Source of the DNA: Heliocidaris erythrogramma | Taxonomy: Eukaryota > Echinodermata > Echinoidea > Camarodonta > Echinometridae | Direction of reading: 5' to 3' | Assembly (NCBI GenBank): GCA_025617745.1 | Contig: CM046870.1 | Location: forward strand, 24,905,501-24,969,500 | Length of the DNA: 64,000 nucleotides | Part shown: positions 10,467-21,289 of the stretch, piece after piece | Position numbering within the stretch: the stretch's first letter is position 1 | Layout: the number at the start of each line of letters is the position of its first letter | The notes under the pieces: model-generated | Database searches by the model: none | What the model was told of the DNA's origin: nothing | Seen by the model: only the letters and a program-made list of their open reading frames with translations | Program-made: the position numbers and the translations under genes

Positions 10467-12742
10467 ATGATCTTGGAAATTATCGTCCAATTTCAGCATT
10501 ACCTATAATGGCAGAGGTCCTTGAAAACTGGTAAATAAAAGAATACTTGCTTATCTTGAGAAAAAGGACATTTTACGCAAACACCAATATTGGTTTCGTA
10601 AACAATATAGTACTAAGTTGTCCCTCACAAATCTGATAAATGATATCATAAAATCTCTTGATGAAGGCAGATTAACACTTGGTGTATTTGTAGACTTTAA
10701 AAAAAATCCTTTCACACAATAGACCATTATATTTTGTGTGGAAAACTCGAACGCTATGGAATTAGGGGATTACCCCTGATGTGGTTTAAAAACTATCTAT
10801 GCAAGATAACTCAGTTTGAGGAATATGGTGGGATAAGCTCATCAAGGAAGATAACAACATGCGGTGTACCGCAAGGATCTGTATTAGGGCCAACACTCTT
10901 TTTAATCGATATGAACAATTTGCCAGACTGTACAGATAAGATTACTTTAGTTTAAACTATTTGTTGATGATTCAAACCTTTTTCATACGTTTCCATTTGA
11001 GCAGTCTACTATTGATATGGATTAAGTTAATACACATCTCAAAAAGGTATCAAGTTGGTGTAATACAAATAAACTTACAATCAATTTGTCAAAAACAAAT
11101 TATATGCTAATCAGTGGAATTCGAGAAACATTTGAAATGAAAGGAATGCTGGCAATAGCAGAAACCATTATAAAAGCATTTGATGTTGCATCGATTGTAT
11201 GATTGAACATAGATAAATACTTAACGTGGAAAAAACATATTCAGAAAGTAAACAAATGTATCAGAAAGAAAATTTTCATTATTTTAGACTCACAATTTTT
11301 GTGCCCCCAAAATGTTGATTTTACTCTATAAAACTTTGGTGCAACCTCATATTACATATTGAATTGGAGAATGGGGTAGCAATTATGAAACGAATCTAAA
11401 TGTATACTCTTAAGTAAAAATGGCTCTACGCGCTGTCACATTTGGTTCAATCATTACTCACTCAAAACCATTATTTAAAAAGTTAAAGATTTTGAATGTA
11501 TACTAATTGCACAAACTTTGTATTTGTAGTTTTATGTATGAACTTGTAAATGGAATGTTACTTCATTCAATCATTTAATATTGCTCTTTTATTCAGTATA
11601 ATTATCGGACAAGGCAAAAGGGAAAATGTAATATTGTATATACCCAAGGTCAGGACGACCAAAGAAAACTTTTCAGTTTCATGTACCACTTGCTGTGCGG
11701 ACAAAACCATACTTATCTTGCTTTAGAGAGACACTAACTGAATACCTTTTATAAATGAATGATTGATAAAAACGTCTAAATACTAAGTATCTGATTAAAC
11801 ACTTAGATATTTGATACTGACCCTTTTATCCCGTTATATTTGTATTATAGTTTTGTTTATCCTCGTCTTCATATTTACCATTACCGTTTTTGTTGTTTAT
11901 TCTATTACCAGACAATGTTATACAATGTTTAAAGCCTGGGTTCTTAATAATTTTGTGAGGCGGGCCACAAGTATTCTCGAAATTGCGTCGCGGGCCACTG
12001 AGCTTTACACATACATACACAGACGTATGGGACTCGCGCGACTCTTGCCCGAATACATTGTGTATTAGGTTTCTGGGATTTTTTTATTCAGCGAGCAAAA
12101 AATAAAAAATAAAAATGACACTTTACAATCGTGAAAATGTAATTTCGTTATCAAAATGTGCTAATTTAGATAAGATATAAATAACAAAAAGAGACAATTT
12201 CACTGCCCGAAAATGAGATGGCGGGTGCCCGAATACACGGAAATTTTGATATTCTCAGGGCAGAGGGCTGCAGCCCCCACCCCCGCCCTAGATGTTAATG
12301 CATATGTCACACACGAACGGCTCATCTCACTATGGTTGAACGATTTAGAATTACTCTCCCGTATCCTTATTTTTCCTTGATTGATGTTTTTGGGTTTTTT
12401 AAAACTATATAGGTGGTAGGATAGGGAACAGATAAATATATGCTATTTGCGAGCGAGCCAAGCAAGCGAGCAAAATATTTGATATTTTTATTCCTAACAA
12501 TAGTTAGGATATGTGTATCAAGAGAGTAAAAGATATTTTTTTCTTGCGGGCAGCATGAAATCGTCTCGCGGGCCGCAAGTGGCCCATGCGCTGCACTTTA
12601 AGAACAGGGGGTTTAAAGGTACCAGACTCGATTAGCATTCATGCTATTTTCTGGTTCCTTTTATTCTTTACTCTGCTGTATCTAAATTTGTATACATTTT
12701 GTTTTGTGTTTTTATTGCTATTGTTATGGGATAAATAAATTT
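10467..12742 (+). pseudogene. broken non-LTR retrotransposon ORF2 (reverse transcriptase)
   Basis: Conceptual frames read NYRPISALP, then VFVDFKK, HYILCGKLERYGIRG, CGVPQGSVLGPTLF and FVDDSNLF (the F-V-D-D catalytic site), then LTINLSKTNYMLISG and LTWKKHI further on. These are the ordered reverse-transcriptase blocks of Jockey/CR1/L2-type elements. Several stops and frameshifts break the frame, and endonuclease and ORF1 are absent, so this is a 5'-truncated dead copy. The 3' tail, with GGCTATTTTCTGGTTCCTT-like sequence and an ATAAATAAAT end near 12,735, is split by a hAT-type insertion at 11935-12610. Confidence 0.85.
11935..12610. mobile_element. non-autonomous hAT-type element
   Basis: Exact 8-bp target duplication GTTTAAAG at 11927-11934 and 12611-12618. 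Termini are CCTGGGTTCTTAA on the left and TTAAGAACAGGGG on the right, followed inward by GCGGGCCAC and its inverse GTGGCCCATGCGC with GCGGGCCGCAAG. The 8-bp duplication and the CAG..GTTCTTAA plus GGGCC termini are hAT hallmarks. 676 bp, no transposase. Confidence 0.88.
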
Positions 12743-13819
12743 CAAGCTCATATACAACTGGGGCTAAAAGACAAAAGTAATTGAAAAAATAATAATATAC
12801 ATATATACATTCAATAATACATTATTGTATAAAATGGATGTTTCGAGGAGACTGAAAGAGAGTATTTGTGTGACTGCAAAAATTATGAATCATAGGACAT
12901 TTCTTTAAAGTGAAATTGTTATTATAGAGGTTAAATATCGGTATTCCTCAGGCCCGTCAAATGAGTGCAATTCTTCTATTAATAGGGCAAGTTGAGTTTT
13001 TATAAATACATAAAAATATGAAAATAAGGAGTGATCAAGGTTTCCTGAAGAGTATGAACTAGATATTGTGTGTACCATTTTGACACACAATTGACACAAA
13101 AACGGTTTAAAGATAAATTTAGGGGTGTGTGTCTTCAACACTCGAGCATTCGCGATTTCAAACACTCTATTAAAACAAAAACGGTTTAATTTGTAGATTA
13201 ATCGTTCAATATTCACCTTACAACAAAAAACGTCAGTGAATTATAAAGCTTTTTATAGTAAGTTGCCTTGGCGAACAAACACACCATTTTCCTGTAGACA
13301 TGGTATAAATCTACTCCATCATAAATATAGATCGGCATAGTCAACGATCTTCTCTAAAAAAATTGAAGGGCTGAGCCAGCAAGAATTTGAATATTCTATT
13401 AAGCATCAAGAACGCTATATCATTATACTCGGTTATTATTTTCTCCTTCCCTTTATAATAAGAACATGGGCTTTACACGTTCGATTGGTCTCGCAAAGCT
13501 ACATAGGCCCTACAAAACTTTCCGAAATTCTGGCTTAACGGTAGAGCTACACTTGATTGAACCAATGTAATAATTCTCCCCCCCCTTTTTTTAATCGTGG
13601 AAATTAAATTTAAAAGTTAAAACTTTACTAAATAACTTTAGAATAATCCACATTGCATTAATGACAACGGTAGTATTAATTATTTCTTTAGTTTAGGTTT
13701 TGCGTCTTTGACTACACCTTAATTGGCTTAATTTACCGGCATCATTGATGATCATCAATAAAGGGCATTTTTTTAATGGCAAATTTATCCCATTTTAAAG
13801 AAATTTGAACATTATAAAG
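12743..13819. other. no gene recognised
   Basis: AT-rich sequence without repeats or reading frames I can name. Confidence 0.5.
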
Positions 13820-14180
13820 GTGTTGTGGATCAGTGGATCAAGTCCCCGGACTGTGAACCACGATGTCCGGGGTTCGAATCCCACCGCAGCACTAGCGTCC
13901 TTTGGCAAGACGTTAATCTACATTTGCCACTCTCCACCCAGGTGTTAAATGGGTACCCGGTAGGATGCGAAAGTTAATGTCGTTTGATTAGCAATTTGAG
14001 CGTCACTGTACTGCCCATTGCTGGGATACTCCCCAGGGAGCGGAGAATGTGCATACATTGTGTGCGGGCATGCCAGTATCCGATCACCGGGGTAATAATA
14101 TCTCCTTTGTAGGCGCCTTGAGCATCCTCTGGGATGGATACGTGCGCAATATAAATGTAGCTATTATTATTATTATTATT
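13820..14180 (+). mobile_element. full-length tRNA-derived SINE
   Basis: tRNA-like head with A-box GGATCAGTGGATCAAG and B-box GGGTTCGAATCCC (13869-13881); the anticodon-loop position reads GTG, suggesting tRNA-His ancestry. The body contains CTTTGGCAAGACGTTAATC and GGTGTTAAATGGGTACC, and the 3' end is a run of ATT repeats. Best-preserved copy in the window. Confidence 0.88.
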
Positions 14181-14200
14181 AAAAATGTGTAGGGTCTATA

Positions 14201-14345
14201 TCCTGGTTGAGGAAACCACTCGTTCATTAGCACGCAAAAATAAAGTGCAGAGTCTGAGGAAACCAATGGTGTTACACTTCCCTGGTGTAAATGTAATGAA
14301 GCGCTTCTGTGTGGAGTGAATGGTGGTTTCCTCAACCACGATAAT
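14201..14345. mobile_element. small hairpin element next to SINE tail
   Basis: Inverted termini GGTTGAGGAAACCACTCGTT and, inverted, GGTTGAGGAAACCACCATTC. About 145 bp, starting 20 bp beyond the SINE ATT tail. Confidence 0.65.
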
Positions 14346-14549
14346 GCCGATTGCTTTAAAAATACCAACATCGTTGTTGTTGCATGTCTATCCATCTAAA
14401 GGTCTTTTTTTTTGGGTGGGGGGGGGGGGGGGGTCGTTTAAACTTTCAAATAAGAATGATTTGACATTTTAATAATGCACACATTTTGGTGAACGAGTCT
14501 GAGAACTACTAGCAGTATGCATCGAGATCAATGGCAGTATGCAGCTAGC

Positions 14550-14605
14550 GCTACATGCTAGCGGCCGGCTAGGCTAGCGCTATATAGCGGCCGCTAGCGT
14601 GTAGC
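14550..14605. repeat. GC-rich near-perfect palindrome
   Basis: 18-bp arms GCTACATGCTAGCGGCCG / CGGCCGCTAGCGTGTAGC, one mismatch, with a 20-bp spacer that itself contains GCTAGCGC. Stands out from AT-rich surroundings. Confidence 0.8.
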
Positions 14606-14609
14606 CTAC

Positions 14610-15300
14610 TTCTTAAAATGTAGGCCTACTTTTACCTTCACATGATTTCAGTTACTTGAAAATAGATAGTACCCGTTTTTCTATATAAGAAACGTGTAAA
14701 TCAACCCATTATAAGTTCAAGATGACACCCAGTTTACGATTACACTCTGGCATAGTACTTATGTCAAAGGGATAATAATTCAGATGCCAATCGGGAACTT
14801 GGGTAAACTACCAGTAAATATGCACTCTTTTAGAATTCCCAGGCAAGGGCGTCACCAGAGGAGGCGGGAACGTGGGGAATGATCCCAGAGTTCCAAATTG
14901 TAGTCGGCAAATTAAATCTCGTATTCTTGACGGAAATTTAGTGATTTTTAAACCCATATCTCCTGACGGTAAATTCGAAAATCTTATGACATTATTCATT
15001 TTTCATGTCAGAACACCTGAGAGTTGTTGGGAAATTTTCTGCATATTTTGCACAAATTAGTTCCAACCCCCCCCCCCCCCCATTCAAAGTAGTATAGACG
15101 TCTATTTCCCCAGGCCTAATTATAATTAGAGTTGAAGGCCTTGTGTACTTAAAGCGTGAACAATAAATATACAAATCATTAGTTCCCGAAAGTTTTGAAG
15201 CGTTGATAGCTGACTTCATCTAACAATCCATCGACTTGCTGATAATTGTACCCATATGACTTCGTACTGAACGAGTAAGAAAAAACGACATCGAAAGAAC
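14610..15300. other. 5' flank of secreted-peptide gene
   Basis: No coding signal. Contains a C15 run at 15067-15081 and an AATAAATATAC stretch near 15162 that could be a weak TATA-like site, 140 bp upstream of the start codon; this is not strong evidence. Confidence 0.35.
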
Positions 15301-15358
15301 ATGAGAATCTTGATCCTTCTTGCTATGGCATGCCTGCTGACGCTCCAGGACTCTAGAG
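15301..15358 (+). CDS. secreted peptide exon 1 (signal peptide)
   Basis: ATG, 19 codons plus one base, donor TAGAG|GTACGT. Encodes a basic start, a hydrophobic core of Leu, Ile, Ala and Met, and a polar end (QDSR), as expected for a signal peptide. Confidence 0.8.
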
Positions 15359-18300
15359 GTACGTTCAGCAAGAGAGCCCACGAGACCGACAGCCCAAGAG
15401 ACCGACACCTTTTCTTTACTATTATTCCTTTGTTTTGTCGGTCTAGTGGGCTATCGGTCTCATGGGTAGCCGGTCTTGTGGACTCTTATTTTCTATATTT
15501 TCTGATGCTTTTCTCTGTTTGGTCAGTCTGGCAGGCTGTCGGTCTATACTGGGATCACCCCGGTACGATTCACCTAAATATATGTATTTTCTCTCTTTTT
15601 TGCGTTTTTTTTTAAACTGCCATTTTCTCCAAATTATCAAGGTATAATGATCAGTTTAGAAAGTCTTATTTTTCCTTCTCAAGAACGTGGACCACTTTGT
15701 ATGAAATAGTGATACCGGACTACATTTACCTACAAGGTAGCAGCATACATACTAAAAAATGCTAATACAAAGGAGAAGAAATATTTTTAATATTTTCATT
15801 TTTAGCAAGCCCCAGGATTGACTCCCAAAAGCTTTTGATTTTTATTTCGGAGGGTGGGGGGGGGGGGGGGGAGGCTTGGGAGAGAAGTACGGTCAGAACC
15901 CTAAATCCCATAGTATAGTAGAGGTGTCATAGTCGATTGGTTTAAACACTCGACTGGAAATGCGTAGATCGTGGGTTCGATCCGCGGCACGGCATTTATG
16001 TCCCTAAGCAAGGCATTTTTATGAGCAAGGCATTTTTATCTACATTACTCTTTTGTCGTACATTAAAACAAATGGTGTTTGACATAAAAAAAAACACCTC
16101 CCCTTCTACGTTGCCGCTAGCATTTGGTATATGGTTTTCATATTTACTTGGATATTTGAAAAAATAAGTAGTTTGTGAAAATATTCAGCCTTCTTCTTAT
16201 TTCTTTTTTTTTTACGTAATAGTTTGTACATCCATTAGGTAAACGCATGTACGTGTATAGAAACAACAACAACAAAACGATTATTATGTAAAGCTTGCTT
16301 TGATTTTAAGAAAATTTCGCTTGGTGTTAGTTTTCTCGTTTATGCTACAGTCACACGGCCATGTTACGGACCTGCGGATGCCTGCGTATATTTGGATAAT
16401 GAAAATGCGTAATTTTTACCCCCAAATAACGCAAATTTGAGCAAAAGTTACCTATATTCTGCGGACGATACGGATTAGTTACGGATGTTACGTATGAATT
16501 ACGGATGTTACGGGTAAAACCTGTTGATGAGCCCATCCGCTGCCAACCCGCTGACACATGTCACGGACGACTTACGGATGACTTACGGACGATACGTATG
16601 AGTTACGTAGTTTATGTATGGATAACGTATATTTTGCGGATGCTTACGTATATTTCATCCGCAGCAGAATTTTGAGATTTTCAAAATTCACGCTGCGGAT
16701 CTGCGTATGTCTGCGGATCCTGCGGATTAGGTTACGGATGGATACGGACGTTTTACGCAAAAATACGCAAAGATACGGATCAATACGCATGATACGGAAC
16801 AATACGCAAATTCTACCTAAATTCTGCGCAAAAGACCTTGCGCGGGAAATTTAAAATAATTTTGAGATTTTCAAAACTTTTTCGCGGAAGACCTCGATTC
16901 CTGCGCACTCCCACGGATTTTTACGGATGCACTTACGGATGATACGCATGATACGGATTGCTGCGGATTTCTACGGATTTTTACGGATGCACATCCGCAG
17001 ACATGCGTATCGCGCGTATCTGTCCGTCTGACCATAGCATTAACGTGCTACGTATTCCCATACTGCAATGAGTTAAACTTGCGTTATGTCATCTCAGATA
17101 TTATGTCCGACTCACACGAGGTGTCATTTCGCGTGCGTTATTACCTGCGCTAATTAAGTCTGTAAAGGGAATAACCCATAAGCCAGTTGTTAAAAATACT
17201 GTTTGCACTCACTGTTCATTTTGCAATCACTTTTCGAACAATATCACGCTTTCATGAAGCGGAAGAGACCATACACGTCACTGACGCAGTCCGTCCTAAA
17301 CTCACCAAATGACACGACACCTCTTGTGTCCGCTGCACAGGAGGCGTCATTGAGATTGCGTTATTATCTCCGCTAATCAAGCCCATCCTCTCCATCTCTC
17401 TCTTGCTTTCACCCCCTTTCACCCCTTCTCTCTGTTTCTCTTTTTCTCTCTCTTTCTCCCACAACCTCTTCGCAGGAGAGTGTCCGCCTGATGTCACCAT
17501 GGCCTCCTGTACCAAGAACCCCTGTAATCGGGCCAAGTGTCGGTGGTATCCCAACGCATTCTGCAGGCCATATCTCTGTGGGGGATGCAGTGCCAGGTTT
17601 TACGATGAAGAAACTGGAGTCGACTTGACCGAGAAGTGCGGTAAGTTCCCTTGCTTAAACTTTCTTGACAACTACTTCAAAATGAACCTTAAAGCCCTGC
17701 TCATACGAGGATTTATTTCACTAGCGTCGATTACACCAAGTATTGCTTAATTGAATAGAAAATATACCGCAGAAAGCGGTGAACAATAGGCCAATACAGT
17801 ACAGACGCAAGTGCTTTAAGTTGTCACAAAGGTGTTCTGTACGCGATGAAGAAACTGGAGTCGACTTGACCGAGAAGTGCGGTAAGTTCCCTTGCTTAAA
17901 CTTTCTTGACAACTACTTCAAAATGAACCTTAAAGCCCTGCTCATACGAGGATTTATTTCACTAGCGTCGATTACACCAAGTATTGCTTAATTGAATAGA
18001 AAATATACCGCAGAAAGCGGTGAACAATAGGCCAATACAGTACAGACGCAAGTGCTTTAAGTTGTCACAAAGGTGTTCTGTACGCGCTCAAAATTTATGC
18101 ACTCGCGTTTGTCCTCTGCCGATAAAAAGAATTCCTTTGTCATGTTTGTAGGCTAAAGGCACTGTCACACTCTAGCGTATAGAGCCAGCGTATGAGGAAC
18201 GTATGGACTTTTGGGCATACGCTGGCATACGCTGACGGTATGCTAGGCTCACGTTACTCTAACGGTCATTAACCGAAAATCGACCTCATACGCTGAAAAG

Positions 18301-19689
18301 TTGTGCGTATAAACAATTTTTCGAAATATTCGATACATTCCTCATACGCTGGCTCTACACGCTGGAGTGTGACAGCGCCTTTAGGACGGACGCAAAAATG
18401 TACATAAATAAATTAGTGCATGCAGAAAATCTTCAAGCGCGACAGTCTCTACTGTACGGGCCTAATATTCACTGCTTACTGCGGAATGAATTGTATTTAA
18501 TTTGAATAAGGTTGGTACAATCGACTGTAGTGAAAAGAAAAAAAACCGCCTAGTTTGAGCCGGGCTTTAGGAGATGATGTAGGTTCTTAATCTTTCATTA
18601 CCTTTTGAAACGTTTTCAATTTATATTAATGCCCGTCAATTGTGTTATTACATGCGCTGATCATGCATGTGAAGGTAATTAGGCCATACGCCAGTATTGC
18701 TTTGCATTGTTCATGTTTCATTCACTTTTTGTACGATATCGCTTTCAAAATGATGCGTCAAAGGCAACCACAATCACTGACGCAGTGCTACGTTTAGCCC
18801 GGCTCACACGAGGCGTCACTTGCTGACATAAGGACCGCGTCGGTGACCTGTGCATTGTTATGCGCGCCATGAAAGAGTGATATCATAAAGTGATATTAGG
18901 CTCGATTAGCGCAGGTATTGACGCAATCGAAATGACGCCTCGTGTGAGCTGGGTTTTAAGGCAAATTAAAAGAGGATAATAGGACCCCACACCGGGCACA
19001 CCCCATAATATTATTGGTGATCCTTTGATTGGCCGTTCATATACCTCATAATACTGGTGCATCCTCCCCCATGGTGCATCGGGGGGTACTCGTTGTTCCG
19101 AAGGTTCATAACTTCGAAGGTTCGTAATTCCGAAACACAAATGTCCCATTGAAGGAGGTTCATAATTCCGAACATTTGCTTCATTTCTTCGAAGGTTCGT
19201 AGTTCCGAAAATGAAATAGGGTTCACAATTCCGCAGGTACGTAATTCCGAAAATGAAATAGGGTTCGTAATTCCGAAAATGAAAAAGGATTCATATTTCC
19301 GAAAACGAAATAGGGTTCATAATTCCGAAGGTTCGTAATTCCGAAAATGCAATAGAGTCCTACATAACTTTTCGGAATTACGAACCGTCGGAAATATGAA
19401 CCCTTTTTCATTTTCGGAATTATGAACCTTCGGAATTACTAAACGTCGGAATCACGAACCTTCGGAAATACGAACCTTCGGAATTATGAACCTTCGGAAA
19501 ACGACATGTAACCGATGCATCAATGGCTGGAATAACGCTACGGCACTAATTGTATATCGTCAAAGCTAACAGAAATCAATTTAATCAATTTGACTGAAAT
19601 CAAATCCTGACATTAACAAGGCGCCAATGTATATTCTTTCGTTTTCAATTGTAGATTGCCCCTATGACTCTCTGGACAAGTGTATCTAA
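15301..19689 (+). CDS. small secreted ten-cysteine protein, three exons
   Basis: Exons 15301-15358, 17476-17640 and 19655-19689 join in phase 1-1 with GT-AG borders to give 85 residues. Residues 1-20 are a classical signal peptide (MRILILLAMACLL...). The mature part has cysteines at 22, 31, 36, 41, 49, 54, 57, 74, 76 and 84, an even number consistent with five disulfides. The core reads CTKNPC-x4-C-x7-C-x4-CGGC followed by ARFYDEETG. I recall similar CxxxPC...A.C...P.A.C...CGGC.A.FY modules from secreted marine-invertebrate proteins, but I cannot assign a family. The single module plus a short C-terminal exon suggests a free extracellular peptide; defence, signalling or matrix roles are all possible and none is shown. 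Intron 2 contains a recent tandem duplication and many mobile elements. Confidence 0.82.
15370..15548. repeat. inverted minisatellite of GAGACCGAC-type units
   Basis: Two units of AGCCCAMGAGACCGAC on the left and about four degenerate units inverted on the right (GTCGGTCTAGTGGGCT and variants). It can fold into a hairpin starting 12 bp after the exon 1 donor. Confidence 0.65.
15928..16045 (+). mobile_element. 5' part of a SINE
   Basis: tRNA-like head with TAGTCGATTGGTTTAAACAC and B-box GGGTTCGATCC (15973-15983), then CCCTAAGCAAGGCATTTTT. The body is lost soon after. Lies in intron 1 of the secreted-peptide gene. Confidence 0.7.
16341..17040. mobile_element. TACGGATG-repeat element, copy 1
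   Basis: Terminal TATGCTACAGTCACACGG and, inverted at the right end, ATGCTATGGTCAGACGGACA. The interior is dense in TACGGATG, TACGCA and CTGCGGAT units. 700 bp. The right 365 bp match copy 2 with one difference. Confidence 0.82.
17104..17390. repeat. element with direct GTGTCATT...GCGTTATTA blocks
   Basis: Two direct copies of about 50 bp (17111-17161 and 17336-17386), each running from CACACGAGG- or CACAGGAGG-type sequence to GCGTTATTAYCTSCGCTAAT. The spacer includes TGTTCATTTTGCAATCAC and GTCACTGACGCAG, which recur at 18636-18780 and 52130-52210. A degenerate dispersed element. Confidence 0.55.
17476..17640 (+). CDS. secreted peptide exon 2 (cysteine module)
   Basis: Preceded by a long pyrimidine tract (about 17391-17470) and the acceptor CTTCGCAG. 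165 bp, phase 1 at both ends, a symmetric module exon of the type that can be shuffled or duplicated. Encodes eight of the ten cysteines. Donor TGCG|GTAAGT. Confidence 0.88.
17604..18086 (+). repeat. 241-bp tandem duplication spanning an exon/intron border
   Basis: Unit 1 about 17604-17844, unit 2 about 17845-18085, period 241 bp. I see no difference between the units. Each contains the last 37 bases of exon 2 with its GTAAGT donor, then intron sequence. The breakpoints share ACG microhomology. Confidence 0.93.
18154..18383. mobile_element. MITE with ~50-bp inverted repeats
   Basis: Left TAAAGGCACTGTCACACTC, right, inverted, TAAAGGCGCTGTCACACTC; both continue into GAGCCAGCGTATGAGGAA. The interior has further CATACGCTG units. 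TA at each end suggests a TA target site. 230 bp. Confidence 0.82.
18796..18955. mobile_element. small MITE, CTCACACGAGGCGTCA termini
   Basis: Inverted termini AGCCCGGCTCACACGAGG and AACCCAGCTCACACGAGG (22-bp arms), about 160 bp. Related sequence occurs at 17104-17390. Confidence 0.72.
19081..19513. mobile_element. TTCCGAA hairpin element, copy 1
   Basis: Flanked by GGTGCATC (19073-19080) and GATGCATC (19514-19521), an 8-bp duplication with one mismatch. Left half: repeated GGTTCGTAATTCCGAAAATG units; right half: the same units inverted. Starts GGGGGGTACTCG, ends ACGACATGTAACC. Non-coding. Confidence 0.85.
19655..19689 (+). CDS. secreted peptide exon 3 (C-terminal tail)
   Basis: Acceptor TTTTCAATTGTAG|AT completes an Asp codon, then CPYDSLDKCI and TAA. 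It adds the last two cysteines, making the total even. Too short to be found by frame length; supported by phase, splice site and cysteine count. Confidence 0.7.
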
Positions 19690-20034
19690 GCCATGCTGTT
19701 AGGGGGCGTCCTTGTGCGAGAGGGAGAGAAGGGCTGGTTTTTGTCCTCCACCTCGAATTGGACAAAGGCTTCGAGATCTGTGGATATGGGACATCTTTTT
19801 AACGACTTTCAACATATCGAAGGGGGGGGGGGGAGGACTGCGAGGTATTTTATATGATGATAATTATTCGAATGCTTTTAATACATCTGTACGTCCAGAA
19901 CTACTCGTTAACCTTCAAAATTTTCTAGTGCTGGACTTCGCACCATCTTTCTTAATACACCTCGCTGGTTCCGCTCTGGGTGCACGCACACCGGGTATTA
20001 CGGACAGAATAATGACATATGTCCAGAACTAGAC

Positions 20035-20200
20035 TAGGGTTAAGTTTGCAATTGGATTTTAATTTAGCTTTAGGGTTAGGGTTAGGTATAGGTATAATAT
20101 TATTGTTTATAGTCCATGGTTGAATTTAGAATGCGGTTAGTGTAGGTTATTGAACTCAGATTCAGAACAATTGTTGCTGGAGCATGACATTGTGTCGAAC
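20035..20200 (+). repeat. telomere-like dispersed repeat, copy 1
   Basis: Contains TTTAGGGTTAGGGTTAGG, then TAGTCCATGGTTGAATT and TTGTTGCTGGAGCATG. Same order of blocks as at 30815-31002. Confidence 0.65.
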
Positions 20201-21289
20201 GACCCTCAAACTTTATAGACCGAAATCCACATGTCGTGTCGATTTGCTTCTGTTATTTCTTTTTCATTCAGTCATAATGTATCCTCTGCTCATTATAACC
20301 TAATAATTTAGTTGTTCCCTTATTTGCTGCATATCTCTCTCGGCAGTCTTCATCCTCATCCCATGTTCTGCATTTTTCTTCTCCATTTTCATTTATGCAT
20401 CATCACGTGCTTCTCCCAATTCACTCCTGCTTTTTTTTTTTTTTTCAAACCATTTCTGGTTATACACCCTTTTTTTAAAGAAAATAATTAGAGATATGCC
20501 ACTGTACAAGAAAAGTACATTTCTCAAGGTCTAAAGAATCCAAACAATTTTGACAAAACAATTTTGACAAAATAATAAAACCACAGTTGCGAATCGATGT
20601 TCATCCTTCAGTCTGTGAAATGCTGCCATCTGGTGTTTACCTGCAAGACGAATGCCATATGATAAAGTGAGCAGGAATGGCTTAATGTATTTGAGAAGTA
20701 GATTGAAGAGGAAACGGCTATATAGGTAGTGTGTACATTATAGCAATTATATAATTATCAATTTCATATCAATTACTATGCTTTTCCTTGCATAAACCTA
20801 TACCTTATTGATTTGCATTTAAGTAGCCTTCGCTGATTATTCATTCACATTTTATGAAAATTTTAATAATACATGTAGTTGTTTTATTTACACTTATCTT
20901 CAACTGTTTCTTGTTCATTCTCACAACCTTGTAAGACTTATATTTTATTACTCTCTGGAGCCTATTACCAACAAGCTTTGCTTTTACCTTAGGCTCCTTT
21001 ATATCCTCATTTCCAATTTTGTTGGTCCTTATTTACAAGTAACGACAAATAATCCAAAGTGATATAATGTATTTCTATTTACTTATGTTTATTAAACAAA
21101 CACTCTGTATTATTCTTATCCTTATTGTTTCTTGTAAACAAAACTGACAATATGTATTAAAATAAAATGTGAAATGTGAAAGCGAACTTGAACTTGGACT
21201 TGAACTTGATATATCATCGCGGAGTGTGGTGGACTGTTTGATAGCAAGGTTAGAAGAGCAACAGACGTGGACACAAAAAGGAAGAAGAA
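20201..21289. other. no gene recognised
   Basis: AT-rich. AATAAA at 20574-20579 is a distant candidate polyadenylation signal for the secreted-peptide gene; closer ones were not seen. Confidence 0.4.

Noticed and set aside
10734..10955. Intact retrotransposon gene
   Set aside because: The recognisable RT segment is open, but blocks before and after lie in other frames with stops; the element is dead.
13820..13892. tRNA-His-like gene
   Set aside because: Has A and B boxes and a GTG anticodon position, but runs straight into a SINE body with an ATT tail; stems carry mismatches.
17779..17991. In-frame extra exon from the duplicated unit
   Set aside because: The open frame reaches the copied exon end, but no acceptor restores the required phase-1 junction.
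19081..19513. Regularly spaced repeats resembling a CRISPR array
   Set aside because: Units are inverted between halves, have no constant-length unique spacers and are flanked by a target duplication; it is a eukaryotic hairpin element.
3190..19689. Functional pairing of the sulfotransferase and the secreted peptide
   Set aside because: Same strand and 5.9 kb apart, but there is no shared promoter, no processing link, and sulfation of secreted peptides is done by Golgi enzymes, not cytosolic SULTs.
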